64,000 nucleotides of DNA, from NCBI GenBank assembly GCA_022478985.1, contig JAKSZP010009274.1:124001-188000 (forward strand). Direction: 5' to 3'. The notes below the pieces were generated by a model. The model was not told the origin of the DNA. It did not search any database and saw nothing but the letters and a program-made list of their open reading frames with translations. A program made the position numbers and the translations under genes. This document shows positions 46,600-58,054 of this stretch, piece after piece; positions within the stretch are counted from its first letter, which is position 1; every line of letters starts with the position of its first letter. Source of the stretch: Massospora cicadina. Taxonomy: Eukaryota; Entomophthoromycota; Entomophthoromycetes; Entomophthorales; Entomophthoraceae.

Positions 46600-49500
46600 G
46601 TGGGAAGGCCAACCATGGGACGGACACTTCCGAATATGGCTCAGACTAGACAAAACTCAGTACCAGGTGAGGCACCCCCGAGAAGCGATGCTATCTCTTG
46701 TTGCCAGTGGGAACGCCACTTATGGGAAGGGGAGGGAACGTGTGTAGGGGCGTAGCCACTATTGAGCACGTGTGGAGGAAGGGGTCTGATTTGATGAACC
46801 AGACTGGGAACCAGGAGGAGACCAGCTGCCGGTGAAGTGGTGGGAGATATCCAAACATAATGCTTGAAAGTGATCCACCAAATGAGACCAGAATCTGTGG
46901 ACAGCTTCAGGGAGGGTGGGGATGGATCCGGCGATGGCATCCAAGACAATCGTGTGGATAGTCCACATGGCGATTGCAACCACCAGAGCACGAAGGGCAG
47001 GTGGGAGGGGGAGGCCATTGATGAAGCAAACATATCTCTTGACAGACTGAAGGGATGTGTTTGATCCTGGCCTAGCAGACGTTGGACTTCGCGCCATATT
47101 ACTTTAGAGGTGGGGCACTTCTCCAGGCGGTGAAACTGCGTTCCATACTGGCCACACATGACACAGGATGAGTGTAAAGCATTAGAGCGCTCAGCTGTAC
47201 GATACACCCGCCTCAGGCAGTGCCACACATGGGAACGGACTTGAGGCTGCAACAGAGGATGGTGTGCGTATTTCCAGATAGTCTTTTGGGTCTCAGTGGA
47301 ATAAGGGGATGTCCATCATGTCCAGGTAGTCCACCCTGGATAGAACTTGGGGTCGAATGGGGATCACGCCATCATGGATGGGTAGCCCCTGTACCTCTTG
47401 TGTGAACTGAGGAGAGGGGCGGCCTCTTCGGGTTGTATGTCCACTAATACGAATTCTCCATTCTGCGCTTCGCATGGAGAGTAGGATTCGTTTGTAGTGG
47501 GTTTTGGTCCCGTGAGGACCTGTGGCTGATGTGTGTGATGCGAGGTATTTCATCAGGGAGTGGGGGTTTGATGGATTGTTGATGCCAAAGGCTTGGGAGA
47601 AGTTGGAGCGGGCCGCGCGGGACCAGTGTTGGGATGGGAGTGTAGGAGCAGTGACGGCCGCAATCCAGGTGCCTAGGATCTTGGCGGCATGGGCTTTGAA
47701 GTCAAGTAGGCTCATGCCACCATGATGATGAGGGCCAAAAATGACCTCTAGCCGTACTGGTGGAGGCGGCCTGACCAAAGCCAACCTTGTAGCAAAGCAT
47801 ACAGGGATTTGAAGAAGCTTGGGGGAGAAGGGGATGGCGTGGGCTCCAAACCAGACTTTGGATAGGAGCATAGAGTTGGCAAGAACAACCCTGCCAGTGA
47901 GGGTAGTAGGGTGGGCTCTGAGAGAGGCGATTCGCTTCGTCACGTTGTCCAGTATATGGCCCTCCATTACTGCTGACGCGTATCCTCCTGCCTCCAACCA
48001 CACGCCCAGATGGCGTACCAGTCCTATGGTAGGTCGCGGCACAAAGGAGAGCACCAGTGGAGCGGTGTGTTTGAGTTAGTAAGGCGTGGACTTGGGCGAG
48101 CAGCTGGGCTGGGTTGGGAACTACTTGCTGGGGCCCAGCAGTTCTGAAACTGACCAAGGAGGATGATTTTGGTTTTGGAGGCGTTCAGTGCCGCGTTGCT
48201 TACCAGGGAATATTCCTGGATGAGGGCTTCAAGCGCGCGTGCATCTTTATTATTAGACACCCCCACCACGCAATCATCTGCAAATGCCATCATCTTGACT
48301 GGGGTTTGGCCTGGCACATGGACCCCAGTGATTTGGGCACTCACATTTCGCAGTAGTGGGTCAAGGCTGAAGTTATATAAGAGTGGGCTCAGGGGTCCCC
48401 TTGTCGCAGGCCCCTTTGAGGATGGACTACTTCCGTTAGGAAACCTGGGCCGCGCACAGCCATTGTTGCAGATTCCATGAGCAGCATCACCCAGTTAATG
48501 AAGCGGGGAGGTAGGCGGAATTGTTGGAGGCAGGCCCTAAGGTATTCCCAGTTTACTCTATCATAGGCCTTTTGTTGGTCCAAGAATACAAGTGCCCCAG
48601 AGGCTGTGGACTGACACACATTAGCCATAGAGTGCACGTTGTCCCAAATCGACCTTCTGGGGATGAAACCAAATTGTTCTGGAGAGATGGTGGCAGATGC
48701 TACAGTCCCTAAACGGTTAGCCATGATTTTTGTTAAAATTTTGGTGTCTGTGTTTGTTAGAGAAATGGGGTGCCAGTTGGCTAAGTCTAGCCTATCCCCT
48801 TTCTTGAAGAGTGTGACTGTAAAAGCCTCATGTCCTCCTGGTAGGAGGCGCGTTTCCAACAGGCTTTGGTTGAGTGAGGCTAGCAGCAATGGGGATATGT
48901 ATTTAAAATATTTTTTGTAGAACTCATATGGAATGCCATCTGGGCCTGGGCATTTTTGGTTTGGCGCACCACAAATGGTAGTCCATAATTCATTCGGAGT
49001 AATTAAATTCATTATTTCCGGGTATCGGAAAATGGTGCAGATATGAGCTCTGTCAAGAAATTCCGCCATTTCGGCCAGCTGAATTGGTTTGGCTTGGTAT
49101 AACTCGGAGTAATATCTTTGCATTTCGATTGCCACTTCGGCCGGTGTGTCCACAATAGAATTATCCGGTCTTCACACCTGTGTGCAGGCCACGCTCTGGC
49201 ATGGTGCAAAATTTTTTTGAAGAAGTATGCGGTGCACTTGTCGCCTTTAGTGATGCGTGTGGCCCTGTATTGGACACAAACCCGATGTTTGTGTTGCCTT
49301 TCAAGTGCGTTGAGGTGGGCTGCTGCCTCCGCCCACTTCTGGCCCCATGCAGGGCTATATCCTGAGGCTGGAATGTTGGACTCCAAGTGGGCCAATTCCG
49401 CCAGCACGCATGATATAACCGCCGATGTGGCTCATGAGCGTCTGGATGAGAGATGGCGATAGTGGTGGATGGTGTCTTTTTTGAAAGTTGCCCATGTGGA

Positions 49501-50342
49501 AATGGGGTCCGCACAAAACGGTGCAACAAACAATTTTGCCAAAGTTGCCTCTTCCACCCACATGGAAAATCCTGGCGACGCAAGCTCTGGGGGCGGATTT
49601 TGCACCAATGTGGAGCCTTTGCAACTGTGACGGGTAAGTGGTATGTTATCAAGACCAGTCGGTGGTTAGAGAATTCCATTTTTGTTGTTTTGAAGTGGGA
49701 GATGTGGGGTTGGAATTTCGCCGGTGCTAGAATAAGGTCAATGCGGGTCATGGACCTTAATTGGCCGTTGTGGATGTGGGGACGCGTCATGTTTTTGAGC
49801 AGTGGGTCATGTCATGGCAGCACATCCATTAACCCAAGGGTGGCTTTTAGAACGCGTAGTTCTACATGACCCTGTGGGGCGTGGGGTGAGGGCGGCCACC
49901 GGTCCGTTGGTGAGGTTAGCCAACAGTTCATGTCACCAATTAGGAAAGAATTGGGGGGTAGGGGGAGTGATTTGACTGACGAGAAAAATTGTCAACGCTC
50001 TTGTGCACCGTTTGGGGTGTAAATGTTGACAATTGTGTGTGCAACATTGGCCCATGAGAAGGTGACAACGAGCACTCAGTCATTTAGGAATGTTTCTGAA
50101 GATGTAAATTTGAAAAAATTGTTTTTCCGAATTAGCACCCCACAGTGCTTTGACCAAAAGGATAGGGATGGCAGGAGCATTGTTTTCCAAGCATCCTCGG
50201 AACCTCATGGACAGTGGGTTTCCTGGATGGCCAGGATATCCACGGGTAAATTATTTTGTAAAAAACTCAGTTTCCTAGCCCGGGATGGGGAGGCCTTGAG
50301 TCCGGCGATATTCAGTGTCCCTAGAGTGAAGGTTTCCCCCAT
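46600..50342 (-). pseudogene. LINE ORF2: endonuclease, reverse transcriptase, zinc finger
   Basis: Starts ATG at 50342, six bases after the ORF1 stop. Endonuclease motifs: LGTLNIAGLKA, ILAIQETHC, IYTPNGAQER, FLIGDMNCW, RIDLILAPA, and SNHR where SDHR is usual. RT: LITPNELWTTICG-KCPGPDGIPYEFYK, FKKGDRLDLANWHPISLTNTD, EQFGFIPRRSI, VFLDQQKAYDRV, GLRQGDP, MAFADDCVV (FADD 48273-48284). C-terminus: SSCVMCGQYGTQFHRLEKCPTSKVIW, a CCHC finger of the zf-RVT type (47100-47180). Defects: TGA stops in the endonuclease at CGA sites, a frameshift after GLRQGDP and others. It nicks target DNA and primes cDNA synthesis there. Confidence 0.9.
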
Positions 50343-50345
50343 CGT

Positions 50346-51763
50346 ACCTTAGGTGCGAGGGTGGGCCCCTGGCCCACCAGCCTCTTCCAGGTCCCCACGG
50401 GCTTTCACAGCAGCGTGGGTATTAGCAGCAATGCTATTGGGGTTTTTGTTAATTTTTGTGGAAAGAGTCGCGTTGGCTTTGGCCTTCGCTTTTTGTTTTC
50501 CCGACGTCGGGAATTTTTTGTGGTGCGGATAAGTTTGGTGCACCGTCGAGTGGGGCAAAAAAAATTTTTTTCAGTTGGGATAGGTCCCAAGTCAGTTTCA
50601 ACTGGGGCTTGGGTGTAGCGATTGGGTGAGATCAAATCTCCCATCAGATCCTCAGATTGAGTGGCCCGTTTGGCTTGGGCCTCCCAATCTGATTGTGTGA
50701 TGGATTCCCAAGTTGCTTCCGCCGCGAAGGTCTCCATGTCCTCCTGGCGTTGTGAGTGTGGGATGGTGGTGGTGACCTTGGCCGCTTCCTTGGCCGTGAC
50801 CCTATGGGCCTGCTTGGCCTTCTTCCGCTCCTGCGGGGAGATGGGCTTTACCAATAGGTAGCAGCCTTGTGCTCCCCACGGGAAAGCCTCTTTGGTGCTT
50901 GCGGTTGGTTCGTAGTGCGCCTCTCTGCTGGCCATGGCCGCCGAGGGGTGCTCTTGGAATGTAACGCCCTCTTTAATGGGGCATGCGTGTGCCTTATGGC
51001 TGAACGCATCACAGTGGGTGCAAATGGGGCGCGCTGTCCACGGTTACCCAGAATGGGTGGGTGGTGTGCCCTGCGATATCAATAAAGGTGGAGTGCAGGA
51101 TCTGGGTTAGGTCCTTCACGATCTCCTCAGTTGGGGTCAGAACTGCGATGGCTTTGCCAGTGCACAGGTGTGGCATCAGCGTGAAACGTTGCATTTCGAA
51201 AGATTGTATTTCGCCATATATGGCGAGACCATCTTTCAGGTGTTGCTCCAAAATGTCACGTTTAACCGTAGTAGGCAAAAAGTCAAACGTGAGGAAAATT
51301 TGGTTTGATTTTGTCCATCTGGTGCGTTTAGTTTCGATGACCCATTGCCCTTTGGGGAGGTCAACCACTACGTGCACCACTGCAGCCTCATCTGCTGCTA
51401 TTTTGCTTTCAAAACCTAGGTCCAGCCAACCGTGTGACATGGAGTGAGGTGCAATGTACACCGCAGTCAGGAAATTTTGTGTACATCTTCACAAAATTTT
51501 TCCCATAGGGCCGTTTTTTGGATGTCCAGATACACACGGACTCCAAATTCCACCAACAAAAGTGGCTGGGAATGTGGCGTATTGATGTACTGGTTGCATC
51601 GTGCTTGCCACGTGAGTATCTCCGGGGAAATTGTGACCGCCAGTTTTTTTAGATTTTTTTCTATTCTGCCAGATTCTCCGGGGCGTTTTTGAACATTAGA
51701 GGCCGCGGGCCTTCCGCCTGCTCCTCTTGCCTTGCTTGCCCAACTGCTCCCAGACATGGGCAC
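50346..51763 (-). pseudogene. LINE ORF1, Gag-like RNA-binding protein
   Basis: Three frames joined by small indels: 51467-51763 (N-terminus, MPMSGSSWASKARG..), 51009-51461 (LDLGFESKI..VVDLPKGQWVIETKRTRWTKSNQIFLTFDFLP..HLKDGLAIYG..HPFWVTV), and 50405-50935 plus 50349-50558. A CX2CX4HX4C knuckle CTHCDAFSHKAHAC is encoded near 50980-51025, straddling a frame change. The central domain is homologous to that of the ORF1-only elements. The C-terminal part (REAHYEPTASTKEAFPWG..) is Lys/Thr-rich and unlike the C-terminus of those elements. It ends just before ORF2. Confidence 0.75.
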
Positions 51764-51869
51764 AGACTAATCCCCTCTATGAGATTATCAAACTAGATTT
51801 AGTCTTAAATTGAATGGGTTGCAAAAGTGTTTGCAACGAGAAAGAAAAGTTAACCTACCCCATTGGAAG

Positions 51870-52084
51870 TGTAATTCAAAACTTCCAGAGAGCGGGACAG
51901 CTAAAGGTTACTGTATTTATTAAAATAAATAAAAGAGTCAATTGAAGCAATTTCTCCTATTTTTAGTATATTTTCAAGTGTTTCCAAAGGACCACTAATC
52001 CTCACATCATCTATCTGTTGCTCAGTGGGTTTGATCTATACAAATGATACATCTATCATAATGATACCATCCAACTTTATAACA
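51870..52084 (+). repeat. Ends of 3' LTR C (to 51889) and 3' LTR B (51890-52084)
   Basis: 51870-51889 completes LTR C. From GAGAGCGGGAC (51890) the sequence aligns with 34227-34421 of the 5' LTR of B through TTTTAGTATATTTTCAAGTG and TTGCTCAGTGGGTTTGA, ending TTATAACA before GTAAG. Confidence 0.8.
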
Positions 52085-52600
52085 GTAAGTGATGAGTGGA
52101 TCCAGCATACAAAGAAGGGGATCTCGTGATGCTTGGAACATCCCTATCAATCAAACATGCAAAAATCTGAGTCCAAAGAGGATTGGCCCTTACCACGTGG
52201 TTAGAAAGGTGGGCCACGCCTCATACCAGTTAGATTTACCTCTTCATTTCAGATATTTTCTATCTTTCATGAGATCAAATTGAAGTTGTTTGAGGGCCCC
52301 TCATCCAGAGACTCTTTAGGCTTATCTCATGGATGGGGCGCCATAGTGGAAGTGGATGTAATAGTAGCCTTCCGCCATATTAAAAGAAGGCTTGAGTACC
52401 TGATATCTTGGAAGGGTTTTGATGCTGCAGAAAACAGTTGGTACCAGAGCATAATTTATACATGCTCAAGACCTGATCAAAGCTATCCACAAGCGTTTCC
52501 CCATGCCGCCTCGTCTCAACCAAAGCAAACCATTGCCGCAATGAAGTTGGCCCCAGCCCACAAGAACTTTTCCCTGGTGCAAGCCCCTGGAGGGGGTTGA
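52085..52600 (+). pseudogene. Integrase C-terminus and chromodomain of element A
   Basis: Rejoins A after the nest. LSPKRIGPYHVVRKVGHASYQLDLP (52180-52245) is the integrase C-terminal GPY/F module. The next frame (52280-52600) has VEVDVIVAFRHIKRRLEYLISWKGFDAAENSW, a chromodomain (aromatic cage region YLISWKG, ENSW), and a tail. Two frames separated by a stop near 52280. Chromodomains bind methylated histone tails and steer integration into heterochromatin. A polypurine tract CAAGGGGGGAGAGGGTAG (52605-52622) leads directly into the 3' LTR. Confidence 0.85.
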
Positions 52601-52622
52601 GCCCCAAGGGGGGAGAGGGTAG

Positions 52623-53484
52623 TGTCATGGTTAGATAACGATATCATAATTGAGACCAATGTAAAAGACAAAGCAGCTTGCTGGGAGGCTAATAAGGTAA
52701 AGTTCAAAGGCCTCCCAGACCTCAAGCATAAAATAGATCAACGCTGGGTCAAGGCAAAGTATGCCCAGGCTGGTCCTAAGGATGCAAGAGAAGTTTGTCC
52801 CTGTATAACAGCAGGTATGTTAAAGTGAACTATCTTTGTGGTGAACAAAAATGGTTTACTTTGGTTTTTAAGTGAACGGTGACTCAAAACCCATTTATTT
52901 TCAAAATTTCCAGCTTGGGTCAGCCGCTCTTACAATCAATTACCCAAGTTTGGTAAATTACCCAGTATAATGTATTGCCTGATGGAAGTGTGCGCTTATT
53001 GGTGCACCTCAGCTTGGACCCGCTTCCCTCAATTGATTGTTTTTCTATAATCCCTTAAATATCTTATGTTGAGACCAATCTCTCCATTGGTTGACTTCCC
53101 TTTACAATAAAACCCCCTCGTTTAGTACTCCATTTTCTATATATGTTATCTTGGACAATCTTGTGCGCGGACCTCTTTGAGGAGGTCTTGTGCAACATTA
53201 ACCACTTAATATTTACAACACTAAATCTATCCACCCATGCACCGTTGGGCCACCCAGGTTTCTTCCAATCTAGGAAGCCTATCCCTTACAACTTTGTGCA
53301 CTGCGTTGCTCCCTTTTGGTGTCTACCTTTCATGATAGTAATATTTGTCTTGAGTTATTATAGTTTAAGCACCCTCTGATGGGCTCTTTTAACTTTTGTA
53401 TTAACGACTAGTTTCCTAGCGTTGGCACTGTGTTCCAGGCACAACCACTCTTGGAACGGGAGAGTTATAGACTCTCTGCTGAAA
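52623..53484 (+). repeat. 3' LTR of element A
   Basis: 862 bp, TGTCATGGTTAGA..CTCTGCTGAAA; collinear with 27405-28264. Followed by GTGTG and the resumed LTR of D. Confidence 0.85.
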
Positions 53485-54806
53485 GTGTGATTGGATTGGG
53501 TAGTATGGGGCCTCCCATAGGTGAACTGGGTATGACAAAATTGGCAAGGGGCAGATCCTCGCCTGAAGTGGGGACAGTTGGACTCACAAAATACATAAAT
53601 TCTGCTGGTAGATGGCCTCCACATTTGGGATGTTATAAAAAAACTCAACATGATAGGCCCAATTGACTGTGGTAGAAACCAAAGTTACTAACATGACTGG
53701 GATTTCCCAGCTGATATAAGGCTCATGTGGCCACATTAAAGATGCCAGGGAGATTTTGCAAGAAAAAATTTGAACTTAACCAAATAAATTGGAGTGTGGA
53801 AAGGTTTTAATGGATTTTGAAATAAGATAATCGACTGTCAATTTCCTCAGTGTGTTATAACTCCTTGAATATACAATTGATTTGGGGAATAATTTAGGAA
53901 AGTGCAGGATTGGTCCCTAAAAATTTAACCTAACCTGGCAAACTTTGAGTAAGGGGGAGAAAAATGAACTTAATTTGAAACAACTCTGAAAAGGTCAGAA
54001 GCAGGCTGTTTCAATGTTAGTTTGTCCATGGATGCCCAAATTGAGGTTGTAACATAGTTTCAATGGATAGTGTGATAGCGTCTCACCTGATGGGCAATGG
54101 GAACCTCCTAAGGCCACCCCACATAGTGGTGGTCCCAAGAGGTCAGTAACAGGTTCTTGGCATCCACCCACCCACACCTGGTCTCTTTAGCATCCATTCA
54201 ACCAAGCGGGATCCATCAGATGAAAATTTGATAACTTTGGGGAGGGTTTCAAGCTGGCAGCAATTTTTGATAATTCCTTATGCCATTGGCGAGTTCCACT
54301 GATGATTTGCATTAGGCACATTTTTAATAGAGGTAAATGACCGTCAGGCCTTGTTCCTGATATTTTGGGGAAGGTTTTAAACTGGAAACAACATTTCCTG
54401 ATGACCCAATGCCATCAGCGAGCTTTGCCAAAAATTTGACACTAGACATGTTATTTACCAAAATTACGCGCCTATCATGCTTTGTTGCTGAAAGTTTGAA
54501 GATCTTTGGTCTTTGATGTCAAAGGATTGTTGCAATCGACTTCATTTGAGCCTTTCATACCATAAAAATGCTGACTTCAGATAGCTTGGCACAAATCCCC
54601 TTTCATTCATAGTTCTAATTCATCCAAAGTTAATACTGGGATGGGTGGCGGGGTCCTATAAGGGTGAGCTGTTACACATCACTCATCAATCACATGGGTG
54701 AGGTCGCCCTGGGGGATGAGGGGGGCAGCTGACCTTCTTAGGTATTTTTTGATGGTAACTGGAATGCCACCTGGTCCAAGTGGAGGGGCGCTCTCCCAGA
54801 CTTACA
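53480..54806 (-). repeat. 3' LTR of D, main part (right of insertion A)
   Basis: GTGATTGGATTGGGTAGTATGGGG onward aligns with 59483-60801. The minus-sense start is TGTAAGTCTGGG at 54806, preceded by the polypurine stretch CCCCCTTTGGGAAAAGGGAA (minus sense, 54810-54832). Confidence 0.8.
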
Positions 54807-55350
54807 TTATCCTTCCCTTTTCCCAAAGGGGGAGCGCCACCACTGGGGAATTAAGTGAGGGTCACATTCATATGGTCCTTGGGCAACCTTATTGCCATTA
54901 GCGTAGCAATCTTTGAGGGAGGACGGGGAGCATTTGTGTGGGTGGCGTAGAAATCCTTGACGAGCTCTGAGATTTTGCACAGTCCTGTGTGCCAACCCAG
55001 CTATCATTGTAGGCTTGATAGCTTTCCACATAACTAGATATTGGACTGATCGGAATGACTTGTGGAAGCCAGGATGCCCTTTACTTCAGCTTCCTCCATG
55101 CCCTCAATCATGATGGTCTTTGGTTTAATGGGATCGGCCCCTTGAAAGGAGACAACTGAGACACATGGTAGACTGGGTGTTGCTTCCAGTGGGATGGAAG
55201 TTTCAACAAAAAGGCATTATTTCCTAAGTCTTCCTTCACCAAGTGGGGATCCAGGCATTTACTTGCAAACTTGCACAAGGGCACCTGCATGTGCAAGCGG
55301 TGCATGTCAAGCATGACATATGAAACTAGCCTTATTCTATGCGCTGGGAG
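54807..55350 (-). pseudogene. Integrase C-terminus and decayed chromodomain of element D
   Basis: Frame 55108-55314 has VPLCKFASKCLDPHLVKEDLG and NNAFLLKLPSHWKQHPVYHVSQLSPFKGP, the integrase C-terminal module. IMIEGMEEAEVKGILAS follows, then a shifted WKAIKPTMIAGLAHRTVQNL, aligning with the chromodomain of F (WKEYPAYENSWGKAHDCANC). Frameshifted but recognisable. Confidence 0.65.
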
Positions 55351-55379
55351 CCGCTTCCAATCCGTGAGAGGTTAATAAT

Positions 55380-56100
55380 CACTTATGGCCTTAGTCAAAT
55401 GCTTCAAACCAAGGACTGTGTGGCACAAATGTGCTGAATGTGATTGGCGGTGGCCGGTACCTCTGGGAGAAGGCATGGACTGACTGTAAACGAAGTCTTA
55501 TATCCCAAGGTCGCTTTATATGGGGAGAAGCCTGTGGACGCATGTGTTCCATTAATATATGCAAACTGAGTGAGAGGGAGGTCGTCCGCCCGGGTATCCT
55601 GAGTGGCTGCAGCATATCAATTCAGGTACTGCTCCAAGACCTTATTGGCTCGTTCAGTTTGACCATCCAACTGTGGATGTTACACGGTGGAGTGGCAGGG
55701 CATAATCCTCTAAATTGCCAAGTGCATGTTCCAAAACTGCGCCTTAAATTGGGGCCCTCAGTCACTGACAATTTCCTGCGGGAGTCTGAACATCAAAAAA
55801 CATGGCGCATAATTACGTGGTCAGCTTCTTCAGAAGTAATAGTGGAGGAGCATGGGATAAACAGGGAGAATTTAGTGAAATGGTCTACGACCACCATGAC
55901 CGCTGTGGACCCCTTGGAGCTGGGTAGCTTAACAATAAAGTCCACTGACACCAATGTCCACAGCTCCTCTTCCTGCTGCAAGGGGTGAAGAAGACCCTTC
56001 CTACCAGACTGGCCTGACTTGGCCTGCGCGCAAGTAACACAGTTGGCTATCCATGCTGGAACACCCTTTGATAAGCTTGTTCAATTAAAGGTACGTTTTA
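55380..56100 (-). pseudogene. Integrase core of element D
   Basis: Frame 55793-55981 reads LWTLVSVDFIVKLPSSKGSTAVMVVVDHFTKFSLFIPC, the core with its first catalytic Asp (SVDF). The C-terminal half of the core is scattered over frames down to about 55400 (including DGQTERANK-type sequence near 55640-55680). Multiple frameshifts. Confidence 0.75.
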
Positions 56101-56599
56101 TTAAGTCAATGCTTTTCCTATTTCCCGGGTGACCAACTGCAGGGCGTCATGATGGGCTTATATGACTTCAGTTTTGAGGAGAGGAGGAACTACCACTCGT
56201 GACCTAAACTGGATGAGACCCTCAGCTAGAAGATAGTGTGAATGCTTGGAGGAAGCGAGGAATGACCGCTCCAAAAGTTCCACCCCTTCCACACATGCTG
56301 TCTGTGCTGCTAAGATCCGTGAGGTCAGAGGCTCATCTGGCGCTAAATCTGCTGCTGAAACCGTGGGGGAACAATGGCCAAGATTTGAGTTGGGGGAATG
56401 ACCATGACGAGGTCCTCCTCATCTGAATCCTCTGGGCAGAGTGCAGGATTGTGGCTTAGAAAATTGGGAATGACATTCAGTTCTCCCTTTAAAAACTCAT
56501 AATTGCAGTTAAAGCTGCACAAGCCCTAGTAGGTTTGGGCCTTACGTTTGCCAACTGTCGAAGCTTGCAGAAATATAGGAGAGCTTGGTGGTAAGTTCA

Positions 56600-57720
56600 C
56601 ACAGTTAATTTGTGCTGAGCACCCTGTAATAGATATGGCCAATGGGTCAAGGCCCATGCCATAGCTGCCAACTCCTTGTCATAGAGGGCCTGGATTGCTC
56701 AGTGGAAGAAAACTTTTGGAAAAGTAAGCAAATGGTGTTACATCCCATCGTGCTCTTGGAGCAAGAAAGCCCCTACCATGGCAGAAGAAACATCACACGC
56801 TACAATATAGGGTTTGGAAGTATCTGCGTGCTAAGGATGGGAGGTGACAAGAACAACTCTTTACATAGAATTGAATGCCTGCTGGCACTCAGGTGTACAG
56901 CAAAAGGGGACATTTTGCCCGTGAGCAGATGGAGAGGAGCGGCTAGCTGTGAAAGCATGGGAGAGAATTTTTTAGGAATATGTTGTTGCCCAAGAAGCTT
57001 CTCAATTGCTTCTGGGTATTTGGAGTTGGCCATTCGTGGATGGCATCTAGTTTGCTGGGTGGGATGCGTACCCATCTTTTAAGACAAGATGGCCCAAAAA
57101 GGTGACTTCTTCTTATTAAAACTCGCATTTTGATAGCATGAAAAATAAACCATCCTTGTGCAAGACAGCCACTACAACCTCCAGGTCCTTTGCATGTTGT
57201 TTAAGGGATGGATAATGTACCAAGATACCATCAATATAAGTGACCTTGCAGGAAAATCTGAGATCCCCTAGCATGCTATCAATCATTCTCTGGAATGCTA
57301 CTGGCGCGTTCTTCAACCCAAAGGGCATTACTCAGAATTGAAAGATGACTCATCTTGTACGGATAGAGGTAAGCCATTTTTGACCTTCCATCACCCAAAT
57401 TTGATTAAAGGCGCTAACCAGATCAAGGTTTGAAAACATCCGCAACTTTACAATTTCTTGGCTGATTGTCTGTTCCAAGGGCAGGGGTAAGGGTCATGCA
57501 CCGTGATATTGTTGAGGTGCCTGTAATCCACGCAGGGGCAAAGGGAACCACTGTATTCTTAGCAAAGACAATGGGAGAGGAAACACGGGATGTCTATTTG
57601 AACAACCAACCCTTCTTGAGCATGTCATCCAACCAGGCATTGAGGGCAACTTCCTCATCCACTATATGTGGGTACAGTAGGTAGTTTATGTTCACCACCT
57701 GCACCGTAGTTCAATACTTC
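56600..57720 (-). pseudogene. Reverse transcriptase and RNase H of element D
   Basis: CVDYRHLNNITVHDPYP near 57480-57540, MPFGLKNAPVAFQRMIDSMLGD (57260-57328), the catalytic box reads YIDGILV instead of YxDD, then GLFFMLSKCEF, IPPSKLDAIHEWPTPNTQKQLRSFLG (56985-57070) and RNase H sequence from about 56950 down to 56640. The second catalytic Asp of the palm is lost (GAT to GGT type change). Confidence 0.8.
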
Positions 57721-58054
57721 AAGTCAAATTTATATGTGGGGAAGGCAGTTAGACTTTTCAGAATCAAAAATTCTCTATTAGCTCATCTACACAGCGAGGG
57801 CATCTGGTGGAAGGCCTATGGGAGATAGCTGAGGTGTAAAAAATCCACAATTTGAGCCTTGGTAAGGGTATCCAATAAAGAGAACTCACCCTACACCTGA
57901 CCGTTGTAAAACAAAAGCATGATAGATTCCAAGTTGATTCTCACATGCTGCTGACGCCACCATCTTACACCCAAAATCATTGGTAACACGAGGTTTGGCA
58001 TCACTGAGAAGCAATTGCAAAAACTAAACTGGCGAACTGAGAAGGGTACTAGTG

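Larger units (their letters stand above)
46581..51853 (-). mobile_element. LINE (APE-type non-LTR retrotransposon), innermost insertion
   Basis: About 5.27 kb, minus strand, with perfect 16-bp target duplications AACCTACCCCATTGGA at 46565-46580 and 51854-51869. Contains ORF1 with a CCHC knuckle and ORF2 with endonuclease, reverse transcriptase and a C-terminal zinc finger; the length suggests a near-complete copy. The 3' end (minus sense) is an A/T-rich tail of AAATTT repeats. The Tad1-like clade is a guess from fungal context. Youngest element of the nest. Confidence 0.9.
40228..51889 (+). mobile_element. Ty3/gypsy element C (collagen-Gag element) inserted in the 3' LTR of B
   Basis: 5' LTR 40228-40555; 3' LTR 46267-46580 continuing at 51870-51889 after the LINE. 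Junction bases GAAAGC (left) and GAGAGC (right) are a near-match target duplication of the B LTR. Internal order: long Gag with collagen-like domain, zinc knuckle, protease, RT, RNase H, integrase; no chromodomain. Polypurine tract TCTTGAGGGGGGAAG at about 46252-46266. The pol frames have few stops compared with D or A, as expected for a younger insertion. Confidence 0.85.
33878..52084 (+). mobile_element. Ty3/gypsy element B inserted in pol of A
   Basis: 5' LTR 33878-34421; 3' LTR 39857-40227 continuing at 51890-52084 after insertion C. Target duplication GTAAG at 33873-33877 and 52085-52089; removing the nest rejoins A in the integrase C-terminal region. Internal order: Gag with zinc knuckle, protease, RT/RNase H, integrase; no chromodomain. 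Polypurine tract GTCAAGGAGGGGGTAA at 39841-39856. Confidence 0.85.
27405..53484 (+). mobile_element. Chromovirus A inserted in the 3' LTR of D
   Basis: Plus-strand Ty3/gypsy element with LTRs 27405-28264 and 52623-53484, inserted in LTR D with 5-bp duplications GCGTG (27400-27404) and GTGTG (53485-53489). Protease, RT, RNase H, integrase and chromodomain are in order, interrupted by an ORF1-only LINE relative (30683-32594) and by the B/C/LINE nest (33878-52084). Only about 800 bp separate the 5' LTR from the protease, so most of gag seems deleted. Confidence 0.85.

Noticed and set aside
43772..50342. Nuclear code with UGA read as Arg
   Set aside because: The TGA stops sit at CGA positions in dead transposons that also carry TAA, TAG and frameshifts; CpG deamination explains them. 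The intact receptor gene has no internal TGA and ends in TAG.
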